Origin: an uncultured Acetatifactor sp.
GTDB lineage: Bacteria; Bacillota; Clostridia; Lachnospirales; Lachnospiraceae
Direction of reading: 5' to 3'
Assembly: GCA_944383825.1 (NCBI GenBank)
Contig: CALWRA010000022.1
Coordinates: 1 to 49,198 of the forward strand
DNA: 49,198 nt
In this document: piece by piece, positions 27,724-37,916 of the stretch
Layout of the letters: every line of letters begins with the position of its first letter
How positions within the stretch are numbered: position 1 is the first letter of the stretch
Notes under the pieces: model-generated
The model's input: the letters and a program-made list of their open reading frames with translations, nothing else
The model's database searches: none
What the model was told of the DNA's origin: nothing
Made by a program: the position numbers and the translations under genes

Positions 27724-30700
27724 GCCTACGTTTTTATTTCGGGCCATCCGGCAGCGGCAAGAGCAGGCTGCTGTATCAGGAGATCATTGAAAGAGCTCAA
27801 AAAGAGCCCCGTAGGAATTTTTTTATTATCGTGCCCGATCAGTTTACCATGCAGACGCAAAAGGATATTGTGTCTCTGCACACAAGAGGCGGAATCATGA
27901 ATATTGATGTGCTCAGCTTCGGGAGACTTGGCCATCGCATCCTGGAAGAGGTGGGAAGGGAGAATACGCCTGTGCTGGATGATACCGGGAAGAGCCTGGT
28001 GCTGCAGAAGGTTGCCCTTAGTCTGAAGGAGGAGCTTCCCGTTCTGGGAAGCCTTTTGCAAAAGCAGGGGTATATTCACGAGGTAAAAAGCGCCTTGTCG
28101 GAGTTTATGCAGTACGGCCTGAGCCCAAAGGATGTGGCTGGGCTTGCGGAATATGCCTCGAAACGGGGAGCTCTGGCATTAAAGCTGAAGGACCTGGGAA
28201 CTTTGTACCAGGGATTTCAGGATTATATTCAGGGCAGCTTTATCACCACGGAGGAAACTCTGGATGTGCTTCGTCGCGCTCTGACAAAATCGAAGCTTCT
28301 GCCGGGCAGCGTGGTGGTTTTTGACGGCTTTACGGGGTTTACGCCCATTCAGGACCGAGTGATCCAGAAGATGCTGTCCATCTGCGGGGAAGTGATTGTG
28401 ACAATCACCATAGGGGAAGAAGAGAATCCCTATCAGCCGGATGGAGAGCAGAAGCTTTTTCATTTGAGCAAAAAGACCGTTGTAAAGCTGGAGAGGCTGG
28501 CGGAGGAAGAGGGAGTTTCCAGAGAAGGAGCGAGGGATGTGTTTCTTGTGTCCGGTGAGTCTGAGTCCGAGTCTGCCGGGCCGGAGAGGAAGGAGCTGGA
28601 GAGAGAGGTAAAAAAACGCTGCCGGATACAGGTAAATTCTCTTCATCGCTTTCAGAAGGCGCCGGCCCTGGGAGCGCTTGAGAAAAATTTGTTTCGATAC
28701 CGTGTTTGTCCCTACGGGGAAACCACTGAGGAAATACGCATCTTTGAGACAGTGACCGTAAAGGAAGAGGTTCGCCAGGCAGGACTTGAGATTAAGAGGC
28801 TGGTTCAGGAAGAGGGCATGGCTTACAGGGATATGGCCGTAATTACGGGGGATCTGGAAAGCTATGCCCCTTATGTGCAGGAGGAATTTGCACAAATGGA
28901 CATCCCCTGCTTTATTGACCGGACAAGAGGCATTGTTTTAAACCCTATGATTGAATACATCAAAAGCGCTCTGGAACTATATTTAAAGGATTTTTCCTAT
29001 GAAGCGGTATTTCATTATCTGCGCAGCGGCCTTTCGGATATTTCCAGGGAGGAGGCGGATGAGCTGGAAAACTACTGTATCCGTACGGGGCTGCGGGGCA
29101 GGAAAAGTTATGCCAGGCTTTTTGCAAAAAAGACTCCTGGGATGGAGGAAGAGGAGCAGCTAAAGAGGCTCAACCGCATTCGGGAGAGGTTCCTTGCCCA
29201 GGTGGAATGCCTTCGGCCGGAAAAAAACCAGCTGGCAAAGGACTATGTAAACCAGCTGTATGACTTTTTGGTCCAGAATAAGGTGCAGGAAAAGCTGGCC
29301 GGCTATGAAAGCTTTTTTAAGGAGCGGGGCTGTCTGCCCGAGGCCAGGGAATATGCGCAGATCTATCGGCTTATTATGGAGCTTCTTGATCAGATCTACA
29401 GCCTTTTGGGCTCGGAAACCATATCCCTGCAGGAATTTTATGATATTTTAGAGGCAGGCTTCGGAGAAATTCAGGTGGGGACGATTCCGCAGAATGTTGA
29501 CCGGGTATTGGCCGGGGACATGGAACGGACCCGGTTAAAGCAGGTAAAGGCATTGTTTTTCCTGGGGGTAAATGATGGGAACATACCAAAGAGCGCATCC
29601 AGGGGCGGCCTGATTTCCGATATGGACAGGGAGTTTCTCAAAGAATCTCAGATGGAGCTTGCTCCCACGCCCAGACAGCAGATGTATATCCAGCGGCTGT
29701 ACCTGTATCTGAATCTGACAAAGCCATCTGAGCGGTTGTATCTCTCCTATTCCAAGATAAACAGTCAGGGAAAATCTCTGCGTCCTGCGTATCTGATTGA
29801 TACCGTCAGGAAGCTTTTTCCCTGTCTTGAGGTGGAATATCCACAGAACAGAAGTGTTTTAGAGCAGATTGTCACCAGAAAAGAGGGACTGAGCTATCTT
29901 GCTCAGGGGCTTCAGGAATATGTTCAGGGCTCTTTAAGGCAGGAAGAGAGGATGGAATTTTTCACCATATATCAGGCATATGGGAAGGATGAGACCAAGG
30001 AGGCAAGAACCCTTTTGACCAATGCGGCGTTTATCCGCTATCGGGACAGGGGATTGTCCGCAGCAGTAGCCAGGGCTTTGTACGGCAGACATCTGGAAAA
30101 CAGCGTTACCAGGCTGGAGACCTACGCAGCCTGTGCATACCGGCATTTTCTTCAGTATGGGCTTACCCTGAAGGAAAGAGAAGAATTTTCCTTTGAAAAT
30201 GTGGACATGGGAAATGTGTATCATGGGGTGCTGGAACAGTTTGCGGTCCGGCTGGAGGAAAGTCCCTATACGTGGTTTGATTTTCCTGAGGAATTCGGAC
30301 GGAATACGGTGCACGAGGCTTTGGAGGTCATTGCGGCGGCCTACGGAGAAACTGTGCTTTACAGCAGCGCCAGAAATCAGTATGCAATTACACGCATGGA
30401 GAGAATTCTTGCCAGAACGGTGCTCACCCTGCAGAACCAGTTGAGAAAGGGCAGCTTTATGCCGGATGAATACGAGGTGTCTTTCCAGTCTGCGGACAGT
30501 CTGGAGAGTATTCATGTGGCTCTGTCTGAAAAGGAAAGGATGAGGCTAAAGGGAAGGATTGACCGGATTGACATTGCGCAGGACGAGGAACGGGTTTATG
30601 TGAAAATCATTGATTATAAATCCGGAAGCAGACAGTTTGATCTGGCCGCTCTGTATTACGGACTGCAGCTTCAGCTTGTGGTTTATATGAATGCAGCCAT

Positions 30701-31226
30701 GGAGCTGGAGGCGGCTAAGCATCCCGGCAAGGAGACGGTTCCGGCTGCTCTTTTGTATTATCACGTTGATGATCCTATGGTTGAGTCTTCAGAGGAGCTG
30801 ACACAGGAGGAAATCAACAGGCAGCTTTTGGAAAAGCTGCGCATGAACGGAGTGATAAACGGAGAAGACAATATCATTAATCGGTTAGACAGATATATGC
30901 AGGACAAGTCCGATGTGATACCGGTGGAGAAAAAAAAGGACGGCAGCTATTCTGCCAGATCCTCGGTGATGAGCGCACAGGAGCTACAGGCCATATCCCG
31001 GTATGTGGGAAGAAAGATAGCGTCCATCGGCAGGGAGATACTGGAGGGAAAAATCAGCCTGGCTCCGTACGAGCTGGGAAATGAGCGGGCATGCACCTAT
31101 TGCGTATATAAAAAGGTATGCGGCTTTGACCCGGCGATTCCGGGCTGCACAGTACGGATTTTGGAATCCCTTGATAAAAGACAGGCTATGGAGAAAATAT
31201 CCGGGGAGCTGGAGCGGGAGACCTGA
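27720..31226 (+). CDS. addB: AddB/RexB helicase-nuclease subunit
   Basis: This 1168-aa subunit of AddAB handles double-strand breaks for recombination. It has Walker A GPSGSGKS (residues 8-15), a long inactivated helicase-like body and a C-terminal nuclease domain (GRIDRIDIAQDE with IIDYKSG). The four iron-sulphur cysteines are present: C805 (AACAYRHF) and C1125, C1128, C1134 (C-x2-C-x5-C). Start ATG 27720 overlaps the mpg stop and follows TTGGAG. addA follows after a short gap. Confidence 0.97.
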   Translation: MSLRFYFGPSGSGKSRLLYQEIIERAQKEPRRNFFIIVPDQFTMQTQKDIVSLHTRGGIMNIDVLSFGRLGHRILEEVGRENTPVLDDTGKSLVLQKVALSLKEELPVLGSLLQKQGYIHEVKSALSEFMQYGLSPKDVAGLAEYASKRGALALKLKDLGTLYQGFQDYIQGSFITTEETLDVLRRALTKSKLLPGSVVVFDGFTGFTPIQDRVIQKMLSICGEVIVTITIGEEENPYQPDGEQKLFHLSKKTVVKLERLAEEEGVSREGARDVFLVSGESESESAGPERKELEREVKKRCRIQVNSLHRFQKAPALGALEKNLFRYRVCPYGETTEEIRIFETVTVKEEVRQAGLEIKRLVQEEGMAYRDMAVITGDLESYAPYVQEEFAQMDIPCFIDRTRGIVLNPMIEYIKSALELYLKDFSYEAVFHYLRSGLSDISREEADELENYCIRTGLRGRKSYARLFAKKTPGMEEEEQLKRLNRIRERFLAQVECLRPEKNQLAKDYVNQLYDFLVQNKVQEKLAGYESFFKERGCLPEAREYAQIYRLIMELLDQIYSLLGSETISLQEFYDILEAGFGEIQVGTIPQNVDRVLAGDMERTRLKQVKALFFLGVNDGNIPKSASRGGLISDMDREFLKESQMELAPTPRQQMYIQRLYLYLNLTKPSERLYLSYSKINSQGKSLRPAYLIDTVRKLFPCLEVEYPQNRSVLEQIVTRKEGLSYLAQGLQEYVQGSLRQEERMEFFTIYQAYGKDETKEARTLLTNAAFIRYRDRGLSAAVARALYGRHLENSVTRLETYAACAYRHFLQYGLTLKEREEFSFENVDMGNVYHGVLEQFAVRLEESPYTWFDFPEEFGRNTVHEALEVIAAAYGETVLYSSARNQYAITRMERILARTVLTLQNQLRKGSFMPDEYEVSFQSADSLESIHVALSEKERMRLKGRIDRIDIAQDEERVYVKIIDYKSGSRQFDLAALYYGLQLQLVVYMNAAMELEAAKHPGKETVPAALLYYHVDDPMVESSEELTQEEINRQLLEKLRMNGVINGEDNIINRLDRYMQDKSDVIPVEKKKDGSYSARSSVMSAQELQAISRYVGRKIASIGREILEGKISLAPYELGNERACTYCVYKKVCGFDPAIPGCTVRILESLDKRQAMEKISGELERET

Positions 31227-31283
31227 GCCATGCCTGATGATGGGGAAGAAGAGGAGCCGCGCCCCGCTGGAATGAGAGGAAAA

Positions 31284-34200
31284 ATGGGAATTAAATTTAC
31301 GTCGGAACAACAGAAAGTAATTGACCTGAGAAACTGCAACGTTCTTGTGTCCGCTGCGGCGGGAAGCGGGAAGACAGCCGTTTTGGTGCAGCGGATAATT
31401 CAGATGATCTGTGATGAGGAGCATCCTGTGGACATTGACAGGCTGTTGATTGTCACCTTTACCAATGCGGCTGCAGCCGAAATGAGGGAGCGGATCAGCG
31501 CAGGGATCGCAGAGAGGCTCTCAGCGCATCCTGAATCGGAGCATATCCAGAAGCAGGCGGCTCTTCTACATAACGCCCAGATCACCACCATTGACAGCTT
31601 CAGTCTTTTTATACTTCGAAACCATTTTAACGAGATCGGTCTTGACCCGGCTTTTCGGGTGGCGGATGAAGGAGAGATAAAGCTGATTCGTCAGGATGTC
31701 CTGAAGGAGCTTATGGAGGATTCCCATGGAAGCGGGGACAAGAGCTTTCGGGATTGTGTGGAATACTTCTGTCCGGGTGGAAGAGAGAGCGTACTGGAAC
31801 AGCATATTTTGAATCTTTCCCGATGCGCGGCAAGCTATCCCTGGCCGGAAGAATGGCTTTTGCAGAGAAGGGAGGATTATAGCGCCGAAAATGCAAAGGC
31901 TCTGGAGGAAAGCGGCTGCGGCCGGTATCTGTTAAACCACCTGGAACGTCTGATACAGGGGTGCGTGGAAAAGCTCGGTCGGGTTTCCCTGATCTGTCAG
32001 GAGCCTGACGGTCCGTATATGTACGGAGAAACTGTGGACAGAGAGCTGGAGGAGCTGGAAAAGCTGGAGGCATGCGCAACTCTGGAAGCTTATGCTGAAA
32101 GGCTGCCGGGATTCCTTTTTGGAAGGCTTCCATCCAAAAAGGATGAAAGCGTGTCGCCCATGAAGAGAGAGCTTGCCAAAAAGCTCAGGGGAGAAGTGAA
32201 GGATACCTTGCAGAGCGCAGCCAAACGCTTTTTTGCGACTTCGCTTGACCTTGCGGCGGCTCAAAGCGCGGCCTGTGCCGGACCAGCAGCGGCTCTGGTG
32301 GATCTCACTTTAGAATTTGACCGTCGCATGCTGCGGAGAAAACAGGAAAAAAAGCTGGTGGATTTCTCGGATATGGAGCATTTTGCCCTGGACATCCTGA
32401 TAAAAAAGGATGGAGAGTCTCTCAGACCCAGCGATGTGGCTTTGGAATACAGACAGCACTTTCATGAGATTTTGATTGATGAATATCAGGACAGTAATCT
32501 GGTACAGGAATATCTGCTGAGGGCTGTGTCGGGAGAAGAGGATGGGCGCTATAATCGTTTCATGGTGGGAGACGTAAAGCAGAGCATTTACAAATTCCGT
32601 CTGGCCAGGCCGGAGCTTTTCCTGGAAAAATATGACTCCTACGCCGGAGAGGAGGGCTTTTGCCGCCGAATTGATCTGTCCAGAAATTTCCGTAGCCGCG
32701 GCCAGGTAATTGATACGGTCAACGGGCTGTTCTCCAGGATTATGAGTAAAGCCACGGGAGGAATCGATTATGACGATAAGGCGTCGCTTTACGCGGGAGC
32801 TGCTTATCCGGAAAATCCGGAGTGTGTAAGCGAGCTGCTTTTAGTGGAAAAACCTCAGCGGGGCGGGGACAAAAATGCCAGGCAGGCGGAGGCTTTGGCC
32901 ATAGCCGGAAGGATTAAGGAGCTGCGGACATCCTTTCAGGTGACGGATAAAGAAACCGGCAGCCTTCGCCCCGTGCGGTTTGGAGATATGGTTATTCTGC
33001 TCCGTACCAACAGCGGGTGGGATGAGGTGTTTAAAAAGATTTTGGAGGAGCAGGGCATTCCCGCGCATGTCACTTCCAAGACAGGATATTTTGCTGCGTC
33101 TGAGGTACAGGAGCTTTTACAGGTTTTAAGAGTGCTGGATAATCCCACACAGGATATTCCTTTGTTCGGGGTGATGAAATCTTTATTCGGAGGTTTTTCG
33201 GATGAGGAAATTGCCCTGATTCGGGCAAAAAATCAAAAGTGCTCGCTGTATGAGGGGCTGCGGCGCTTTACAGCGGAGAAATGGGAAGAAGAGGGGCAGG
33301 AGCCGGAAAGAGATAGGGTGCTGCGGGACAAAGTAAAGATTTTTCTTCACCGTCTCAATTTTTACCGGGACTGTACGGTGTATTTGCCTGTCAGAGAGCT
33401 TCTTCAGAAGCTGGTGAATGATTTTGACTATCTGAATTATGTGACGGCCCTTCCGGCGGGCAGCAAAAGGCGGGCAAATGTGGAGATGCTTTTTACAAAG
33501 GCCTCCGATTTTGAGAAAACGAGTTATTTTGGATTGTTTCATTTTATACGCTATATGGAGCAATTGGAAAAGTATGACGTGGATTACGGTGAGGCGGATA
33601 CCCTGGACGAAAATGCGGACGTAGTCCGCATCATGAGTATTCATAAGAGCAAGGGACTGGAATTTCCTGTGACCTTTGTGTCAGGGCTGGCAAAACGGTT
33701 TAATATGCAGGATTCTCATCAGTCTTTGATTGTGGATACGGATTTGGGATTGGCCACGGACTATGTGGATCCTGAAAGAAGGCTTAGAAATAAGACGCTT
33801 CGGCGTATGGTCTTGTCATCTAAAATGCGGGAAGACAGCCTTGCCGAAGAGCTCAGGGTGTTGTATGTGGCTCTCACCCGTGCAAGAGAGAAGCTGATTA
33901 TGACGGGAACAGTGGAACGGGCGGCGGAAAAATGGGAGCTGTACAGGGAGAGTAAGACGGAGCGTTTGACCTACCTTGATTTCACGGAAGCGGGAAGTTA
34001 TCTTGATCTGATCCTGCCGGTAACGGCGGGGGCGCCGGTGGCTGTATCCGTGACGGATATAGAAGCGCTTTCCGGGGAAGAGATCAGGGAGCAGCTCCAT
34101 ATGTACGGCAGAAGGGAACAGCTGGAACGCTCGGAGGAATATGCTCAAAGGGAGGCGCTTTTAAGGCTGGAGGAGAAACTGGATTATCAGTATCCCTATA

Positions 34201-34922
34201 AGGGTTTGGAAAATCTCTATACAAAAACCACTGTTTCCGAGCTGAAAATTGCGGCAATGGCTCAAAAGGACGAGGCTGCTTATCACGCTTTTGAGGAAGA
34301 AGAAATTATTCCTTATATTCCGGCGTTTCGAAAGGGAGAGGCAAAGGTGGAAGGCACAGTAAGGGGAAATGCTTTTCACAGGGCAATGGAGCTTTTGGAT
34401 TTTGAAAGGCTGTTTGCCTCTTGCTTTGTCAGTTTTCCTCAAAGCTATGAGGCTTACCGTGCCGGCTTGTCCCCGGAGAAGCTCAGAAACGCCCTTCACA
34501 ATTTCCTTTTGGAGGAAAATCGGCAGCTGCGGCTGAGCGAGCAATATCTTCAGGCGGTAAAGGAGGAAAAAATTTTCAGATTTCTGCATAAGGAACTGGC
34601 TTACCGTATGTGGTCAGCGGACAGAAGGGGAGAGCTGTACAGAGAACAGCCCTTTGTGCTGGAGGTGGAGGCCCGCAGGCTTGGAGAAAATTTTCCCGAT
34701 GGGGAGACAGTGCTGATCCAGGGGATCATCGATGTGTTTTTTGTGGAGGAAGACCGCATTGTGCTGCTTGATTACAAGACGGATGCGATTTCCACCATGG
34801 AGGCGCTCAAAAATCGCTATGAGGTGCAGCTTGACTATTATCAGGAGGCTCTGGAAAGGCTGATGGGGAAAAAGGTGAAGGAAAAAATACTGTATTCCTT
34901 TTATCTGGAGAAGCAGAGCTGA
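31284..34922 (+). CDS. addA: AddA helicase-nuclease subunit
   Basis: This 1212-aa UvrD-type helicase fused to a RecB-like nuclease. Walker A AAAGSGKT (residues 24-31), motif Ia FTNAAAAEMRERI, Walker B IDEYQDSN, motif IV GDVKQSIYKFR, motif VI VALTRAREKL, and a C-terminal nuclease core (IIDVFFVEED, LLDYKTDA). It unwinds and degrades broken DNA with AddB until it meets Chi. ATG 31284 follows AGAGGA; the 18-codon extension from 31230 lacks a ribosome binding site. Confidence 0.98.
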   Translation: MGIKFTSEQQKVIDLRNCNVLVSAAAGSGKTAVLVQRIIQMICDEEHPVDIDRLLIVTFTNAAAAEMRERISAGIAERLSAHPESEHIQKQAALLHNAQITTIDSFSLFILRNHFNEIGLDPAFRVADEGEIKLIRQDVLKELMEDSHGSGDKSFRDCVEYFCPGGRESVLEQHILNLSRCAASYPWPEEWLLQRREDYSAENAKALEESGCGRYLLNHLERLIQGCVEKLGRVSLICQEPDGPYMYGETVDRELEELEKLEACATLEAYAERLPGFLFGRLPSKKDESVSPMKRELAKKLRGEVKDTLQSAAKRFFATSLDLAAAQSAACAGPAAALVDLTLEFDRRMLRRKQEKKLVDFSDMEHFALDILIKKDGESLRPSDVALEYRQHFHEILIDEYQDSNLVQEYLLRAVSGEEDGRYNRFMVGDVKQSIYKFRLARPELFLEKYDSYAGEEGFCRRIDLSRNFRSRGQVIDTVNGLFSRIMSKATGGIDYDDKASLYAGAAYPENPECVSELLLVEKPQRGGDKNARQAEALAIAGRIKELRTSFQVTDKETGSLRPVRFGDMVILLRTNSGWDEVFKKILEEQGIPAHVTSKTGYFAASEVQELLQVLRVLDNPTQDIPLFGVMKSLFGGFSDEEIALIRAKNQKCSLYEGLRRFTAEKWEEEGQEPERDRVLRDKVKIFLHRLNFYRDCTVYLPVRELLQKLVNDFDYLNYVTALPAGSKRRANVEMLFTKASDFEKTSYFGLFHFIRYMEQLEKYDVDYGEADTLDENADVVRIMSIHKSKGLEFPVTFVSGLAKRFNMQDSHQSLIVDTDLGLATDYVDPERRLRNKTLRRMVLSSKMREDSLAEELRVLYVALTRAREKLIMTGTVERAAEKWELYRESKTERLTYLDFTEAGSYLDLILPVTAGAPVAVSVTDIEALSGEEIREQLHMYGRREQLERSEEYAQREALLRLEEKLDYQYPYKGLENLYTKTTVSELKIAAMAQKDEAAYHAFEEEEIIPYIPAFRKGEAKVEGTVRGNAFHRAMELLDFERLFASCFVSFPQSYEAYRAGLSPEKLRNALHNFLLEENRQLRLSEQYLQAVKEEKIFRFLHKELAYRMWSADRRGELYREQPFVLEVEARRLGENFPDGETVLIQGIIDVFFVEEDRIVLLDYKTDAISTMEALKNRYEVQLDYYQEALERLMGKKVKEKILYSFYLEKQS

Positions 34923-34948
34923 AGGAATGTCGGGGAAAGAGGCGACAT

Positions 34949-35377
34949 ATGATCAGAGAATTACAGGAAAAGGATTTGGAAAGAGCCATGGAAATCTGGC
35001 TGGATACCAATATGAAGGCGCATGGCTTTATTTCTTCTCAGTATTGGAAGGATCATGCCAAAACTGTGAGAGAGATGATTCCGCGGGCGGAAGTATATGT
35101 CTATGAGGAGGAGGGCGGCGGAAGCATACTGGGATTTATTGGGATGAGCGGTGAATATATCGCGGGAATTTTTGTTTGTGAGAAGAGACAGCGTTCCGGT
35201 ATCGGCAGACAGCTCATAGAATTTGCCAAGACCTTAAAAGGCAAATTGACTTTGAATGTGTATGAGAAAAATCACAGGGCTGTGAAATTCTACACAGGTC
35301 AAAATTTTCAAATTGTAACGGTAGATTATGATAAGGATACGGGGGAAAAGGAATATTTTATGAAATGGGAGAGGTAG
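34949..35377 (+). CDS. GNAT-family N-acetyltransferase
   Basis: This 142-aa protein has the GNAT fold: an N-terminal MIRELQEKDLERAMEIW, a central beta-strand GFIGMSGEYIAGIFV, the acetyl-CoA pyrophosphate loop CEKRQRSGIGRQL, and a C-terminal YEKNHRAVKFYTGQNF typical of RimI-like and YjaB-like members. Substrate unknown. It lies 26 nt after addA, so is likely cotranscribed, but no functional link is evident. Confidence 0.92.
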   Translation: MIRELQEKDLERAMEIWLDTNMKAHGFISSQYWKDHAKTVREMIPRAEVYVYEEEGGGSILGFIGMSGEYIAGIFVCEKRQRSGIGRQLIEFAKTLKGKLTLNVYEKNHRAVKFYTGQNFQIVTVDYDKDTGEKEYFMKWER

Positions 35378-35402
35378 GAAAATGGAGACAGGAGCGTAAG
35401 GG

Positions 35403-35440
35403 AGTCACATCCATCAGATGAGCCGATGGATGTGACTTTC
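35403..35440 (+). terminator. Probable terminator after the addAB-GNAT operon
   Basis: A 13-bp perfect stem (35403-35415 with 35425-35437) between convergent genes; the T-run is short (TTTC), so efficiency is uncertain. Confidence 0.55.
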
Positions 35441-35478
35441 TGCGACAGAGAAAAGTTCCCGTAGAATGCTTTGTGCTT

Positions 35479-36141
35479 TTAAGCCTGGGAGGCTGTCTTT
35501 TTGACTGTAAGGAGCGCTTTGGACACAGGAGGCAGTAAAATGACTATAATGGTCAAAATTCCCTCTGCCAGTATGTAGGAATAGTTATAGATAATGGGAT
35601 ACAGAGAAGCCAGAGCTTGTGGAAAGTTATCCGGCATATAATCCATCCAATACAGATACCCTCCCAGCGTGTGAAAGGCGCCTCGGGCCAGGATCCCCAG
35701 TATGTACCCTTTTACCAGTCCGTTTTTGGACTTCCAGAACAGTCCGGCCAGTCCCAGGGCGCCGAATGCCAGTATGTAATCGCAGCAAACCTGGAAGAGG
35801 CTCAGGACGTAAGGCTCCTGTAAAAACTGCAGAATTCCGAAGGCCAGTCCGGTCATAATCCCCGCCTTTGGTCCGTACCAGTTTCCGATCAGGCAGATAA
35901 AGAGCATACTGAACAGCGTCACGGAGCCGCCGAAGGGCAGATTGAAAAGCTTCAGATAAGAGGCGACATAGGCCAGGGCTATGGCGACGCCGCAGAAAAT
36001 CAGCTGTTTTGTGGATGGCTTTCTGCCGGAATCAGTCTTCCCGCGCAGAAAACCTGCGCCAAGGATCAATACGATAGCCGCGATGATGGACAATGCGTAT
36101 CCCAACCAGGTGAGACCGCCATCCTGTGTGACAATAGACAT
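35479..36141 (-). CDS. thiT: Thiamine ECF transporter S component
   Basis: This protein of about 220 aa has six to seven hydrophobic helices and the ThiT-type core: SYLKLFNLPFGGSVTLFSML, WYGPKAGIMTGLAFGILQF, a conserved EPYVLSLFQVCCDYILAFGALGLAG region and HTLGGYLYWMDYMP. The S component binds thiamine and docks with a shared ECF module encoded elsewhere. The TPP riboswitch directly upstream confirms the substrate assignment. The start at 36141 follows AAAGGAGG. Confidence 0.95.
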   Translation of the reverse strand: MSIVTQDGGLTWLGYALSIIAAIVLILGAGFLRGKTDSGRKPSTKQLIFCGVAIALAYVASYLKLFNLPFGGSVTLFSMLFICLIGNWYGPKAGIMTGLAFGILQFLQEPYVLSLFQVCCDYILAFGALGLAGLFWKSKNGLVKGYILGILARGAFHTLGGYLYWMDYMPDNFPQALASLYPIIYNYSYILAEGILTIIVILLPPVSKALLTVKKTASQA

Positions 36142-36148
36142 AAAAAAT

Positions 36149-36171
36149 CCTCCTTTGTGTTCGCAAGGAGG
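36149..36171 (-). promoter_or_regulatory. Ribosome-binding-site-sequestering hairpin of thiT
   Basis: The thiT Shine-Dalgarno (36149-36155) can pair perfectly over 7 bp with an anti-SD (36165-36171). It lies directly downstream of the TPP aptamer and a second hairpin, suggesting control at translation initiation. Confidence 0.55.
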
Positions 36172-36181
36172 GACAACATCG

Positions 36182-36297
36182 GGTTCCTGCATAACTGCAG
36201 GAACTTTTTTGCTTCCTTCCGCCGGTATTACCCGGTTCAAGTAGTGAGGGTCAGAATCTGTATTCAGATTCAATCTCAGCGATGCGCTCCCCTAGCG
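36182..36297 (-). ncRNA. TPP riboswitch of thiT
   Basis: Read on the minus strand, the THI-box signatures appear in order: GGGGAGC, CTGAGA, a variable hairpin, ACCC, GAACCGGGTAATACCGGCGGAAGG. This is the canonical TPP aptamer (about 36297-36211). A strong hairpin follows (36182-36204, GTTCCTGCA arms) without a U-run, then the SD-sequestering stem. TPP should repress thiT. Confidence 0.95.
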
Positions 36298-36357
36298 GTA
36301 TTAATGATTGACAGCAAAATCGCTCCATGTGAACTTTCTGCTGTTTGATACAAGGTA

Positions 36358-36386
36358 ACTATAGCATGTTGTCCATCGTCCGTCAA
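36358..36386 (-). promoter_or_regulatory. Sigma-A promoter of the thiT transcript
   Basis: On the minus strand, TTGACG (36381-36386), 17 nt, TATAGT (36358-36363). Between 36387 and 36460 I see no other feature. Confidence 0.65.
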
Positions 36387-36460
36387 GAACAGACGTCATT
36401 GTCCCGTAACGAGTGAGTCCGCCGTACAGAGGATGCCTTTTTCCCCAGATGAAGGTGTTT

Positions 36461-37699
36461 TTACAGTAGATGTCCTGGGTTTACCATTTTTTTGTACTGA
36501 CTTGGAGAACAGCCGATATGCTTTTTGAATATTCTGGAGAAATAGGCAAAATCCTGAATTCCCACATTTCCGGCCACCTCCGCCACGGACATATTTGTGG
36601 TATTGAAGAATCGGATGGCTGTCTGCATTCTCTCCTTTTGGACAAAATCAGTAAGGCTTTCTCCGGTCTCCTGACGGAACCGCCCTGAGATATAGGAAGG
36701 ATTTTTGTGAAAGTATGCTGCTATTGCAGAAAGATTGAGATCTTCAGAAATATGTACTGTGACATAATTCATAATGTTGCAGATAAGGCTTGAATACTCC
36801 GGAAGACTATAATTTTTCACCATAAGGCAGTATTTTCTGCAGATTTCATAAGGAAGACGTAAAAGCTGCTGGTATTCTGCCGTATCAATGCGGTATTCAT
36901 ATGTGGTATGACAGTTTGCAATGAAAACAGGGTGAATCCGGGTGGCAAGCATGCGGCTGCAGCAGAAAGAATTGATGAAGTCGGCTGTTTTGCGCATCTG
37001 ATTCGGCGGCATGCTGGAGCTGTAGCCAAGGTAATCCAAAAGAAGCTTTAGTTTATCGGCGGCTTCCTCCGTTTTTCCCCGAAGCAGCGAGGAAATGAAA
37101 TTTTCCAGATAATTACAGTAGGCTTCAGCTTCATCCGCCGTAAAAGAGTATACGTGATCGTCATTTGGAACGGGAGAAGGCTCTGCCTTCTGATTTCCGG
37201 AAAAGCTGATGTATTCCGGGGATATTTTCTCAAACTCGGGAAGAAAGGCAGACAGAAGATGGCGGAAGGCAGTCGCCATGTTTTGTGGGTCTGCAGTGGG
37301 GAGACTGTAATAAAAATGCCGCATGACATCCAGATACTTTGCGGGAAAATGATGTGTCTGGACAATACGACTGAAATCCTGATCGGTGATCTCCCGGTCC
37401 CGGAATGGTCCCAGAGAGATAAAATCGGGATTGTTTTCACAGGGAATTAAAGCGGTGATATTGTAAAATTCCAGAGCGCTGTGGATGATAAATAAATGGG
37501 GTTCCTTTACCATATTTTTTGCTCGGTCCAGCATATCGACAATGTCATTCTTCTGTAAAAGCATCTGCCGAAAACCCCGGTCCACCTTTTTCAGATCGTC
37601 ATAAGGAGCAGATATGTACCAGGCATCGGTCATAAACGTGTCGGAAATGATCTGACGGATAAAGGAGAAAGCCTCTTTGATAGGGATATTAAATGTCAT
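36461..37699 (-). CDS. AraC-family transcriptional regulator
   Basis: This 412-aa protein has a C-terminal AraC/XylS domain of about 100 residues: LNLSAIAAYFHKNPSYISGRFRQETG, then MSVAEVAGNVGIQDFAYFSRIFKKHIGCSPSQYK. The N-terminal about 300 residues form a ligand domain I do not recognise. It is divergent from the GH2 glycosidase and sugar symporter, the expected targets. ATG 37699 follows GAGG by 8 nt; an upstream in-frame extension to 37849 is AT-rich and not needed. Confidence 0.93.
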   Translation of the reverse strand: MTFNIPIKEAFSFIRQIISDTFMTDAWYISAPYDDLKKVDRGFRQMLLQKNDIVDMLDRAKNMVKEPHLFIIHSALEFYNITALIPCENNPDFISLGPFRDREITDQDFSRIVQTHHFPAKYLDVMRHFYYSLPTADPQNMATAFRHLLSAFLPEFEKISPEYISFSGNQKAEPSPVPNDDHVYSFTADEAEAYCNYLENFISSLLRGKTEEAADKLKLLLDYLGYSSSMPPNQMRKTADFINSFCCSRMLATRIHPVFIANCHTTYEYRIDTAEYQQLLRLPYEICRKYCLMVKNYSLPEYSSLICNIMNYVTVHISEDLNLSAIAAYFHKNPSYISGRFRQETGESLTDFVQKERMQTAIRFFNTTNMSVAEVAGNVGIQDFAYFSRIFKKHIGCSPSQYKKMVNPGHLL

Positions 37700-37854
37700 G
37701 GCAAAACCTCGTTGTATGTCAGGAATGAAATGACGGCAGCATGTGCTCGTGGCGTCATACCTGTATAAAACATGATTATCTTTGTATATAATTAAAATAA
37801 CATAAAAATAATCCAAATTCAATAGGAATAGTACAAGCAGAATGAACAAGAGGA

Positions 37855-37874
37855 TGATATAATATGAATATTAT
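37855..37874 (+). promoter_or_regulatory. Extended -10 promoter with dyad upstream of the GH2 gene
   Basis: TGATATAAT (37855-37863) has no convincing -35, as expected for an activator-dependent promoter. An inverted repeat ATAATAT/ATATTAT (37859-37865 with 37868-37874) overlaps it and may be an operator. The divergent AraC protein is the obvious candidate regulator. Confidence 0.45.
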
Positions 37875-37916
37875 CTTAATTATTTTTGTTAGTAATGGGA
37901 AGGAGGACAAGACCCA

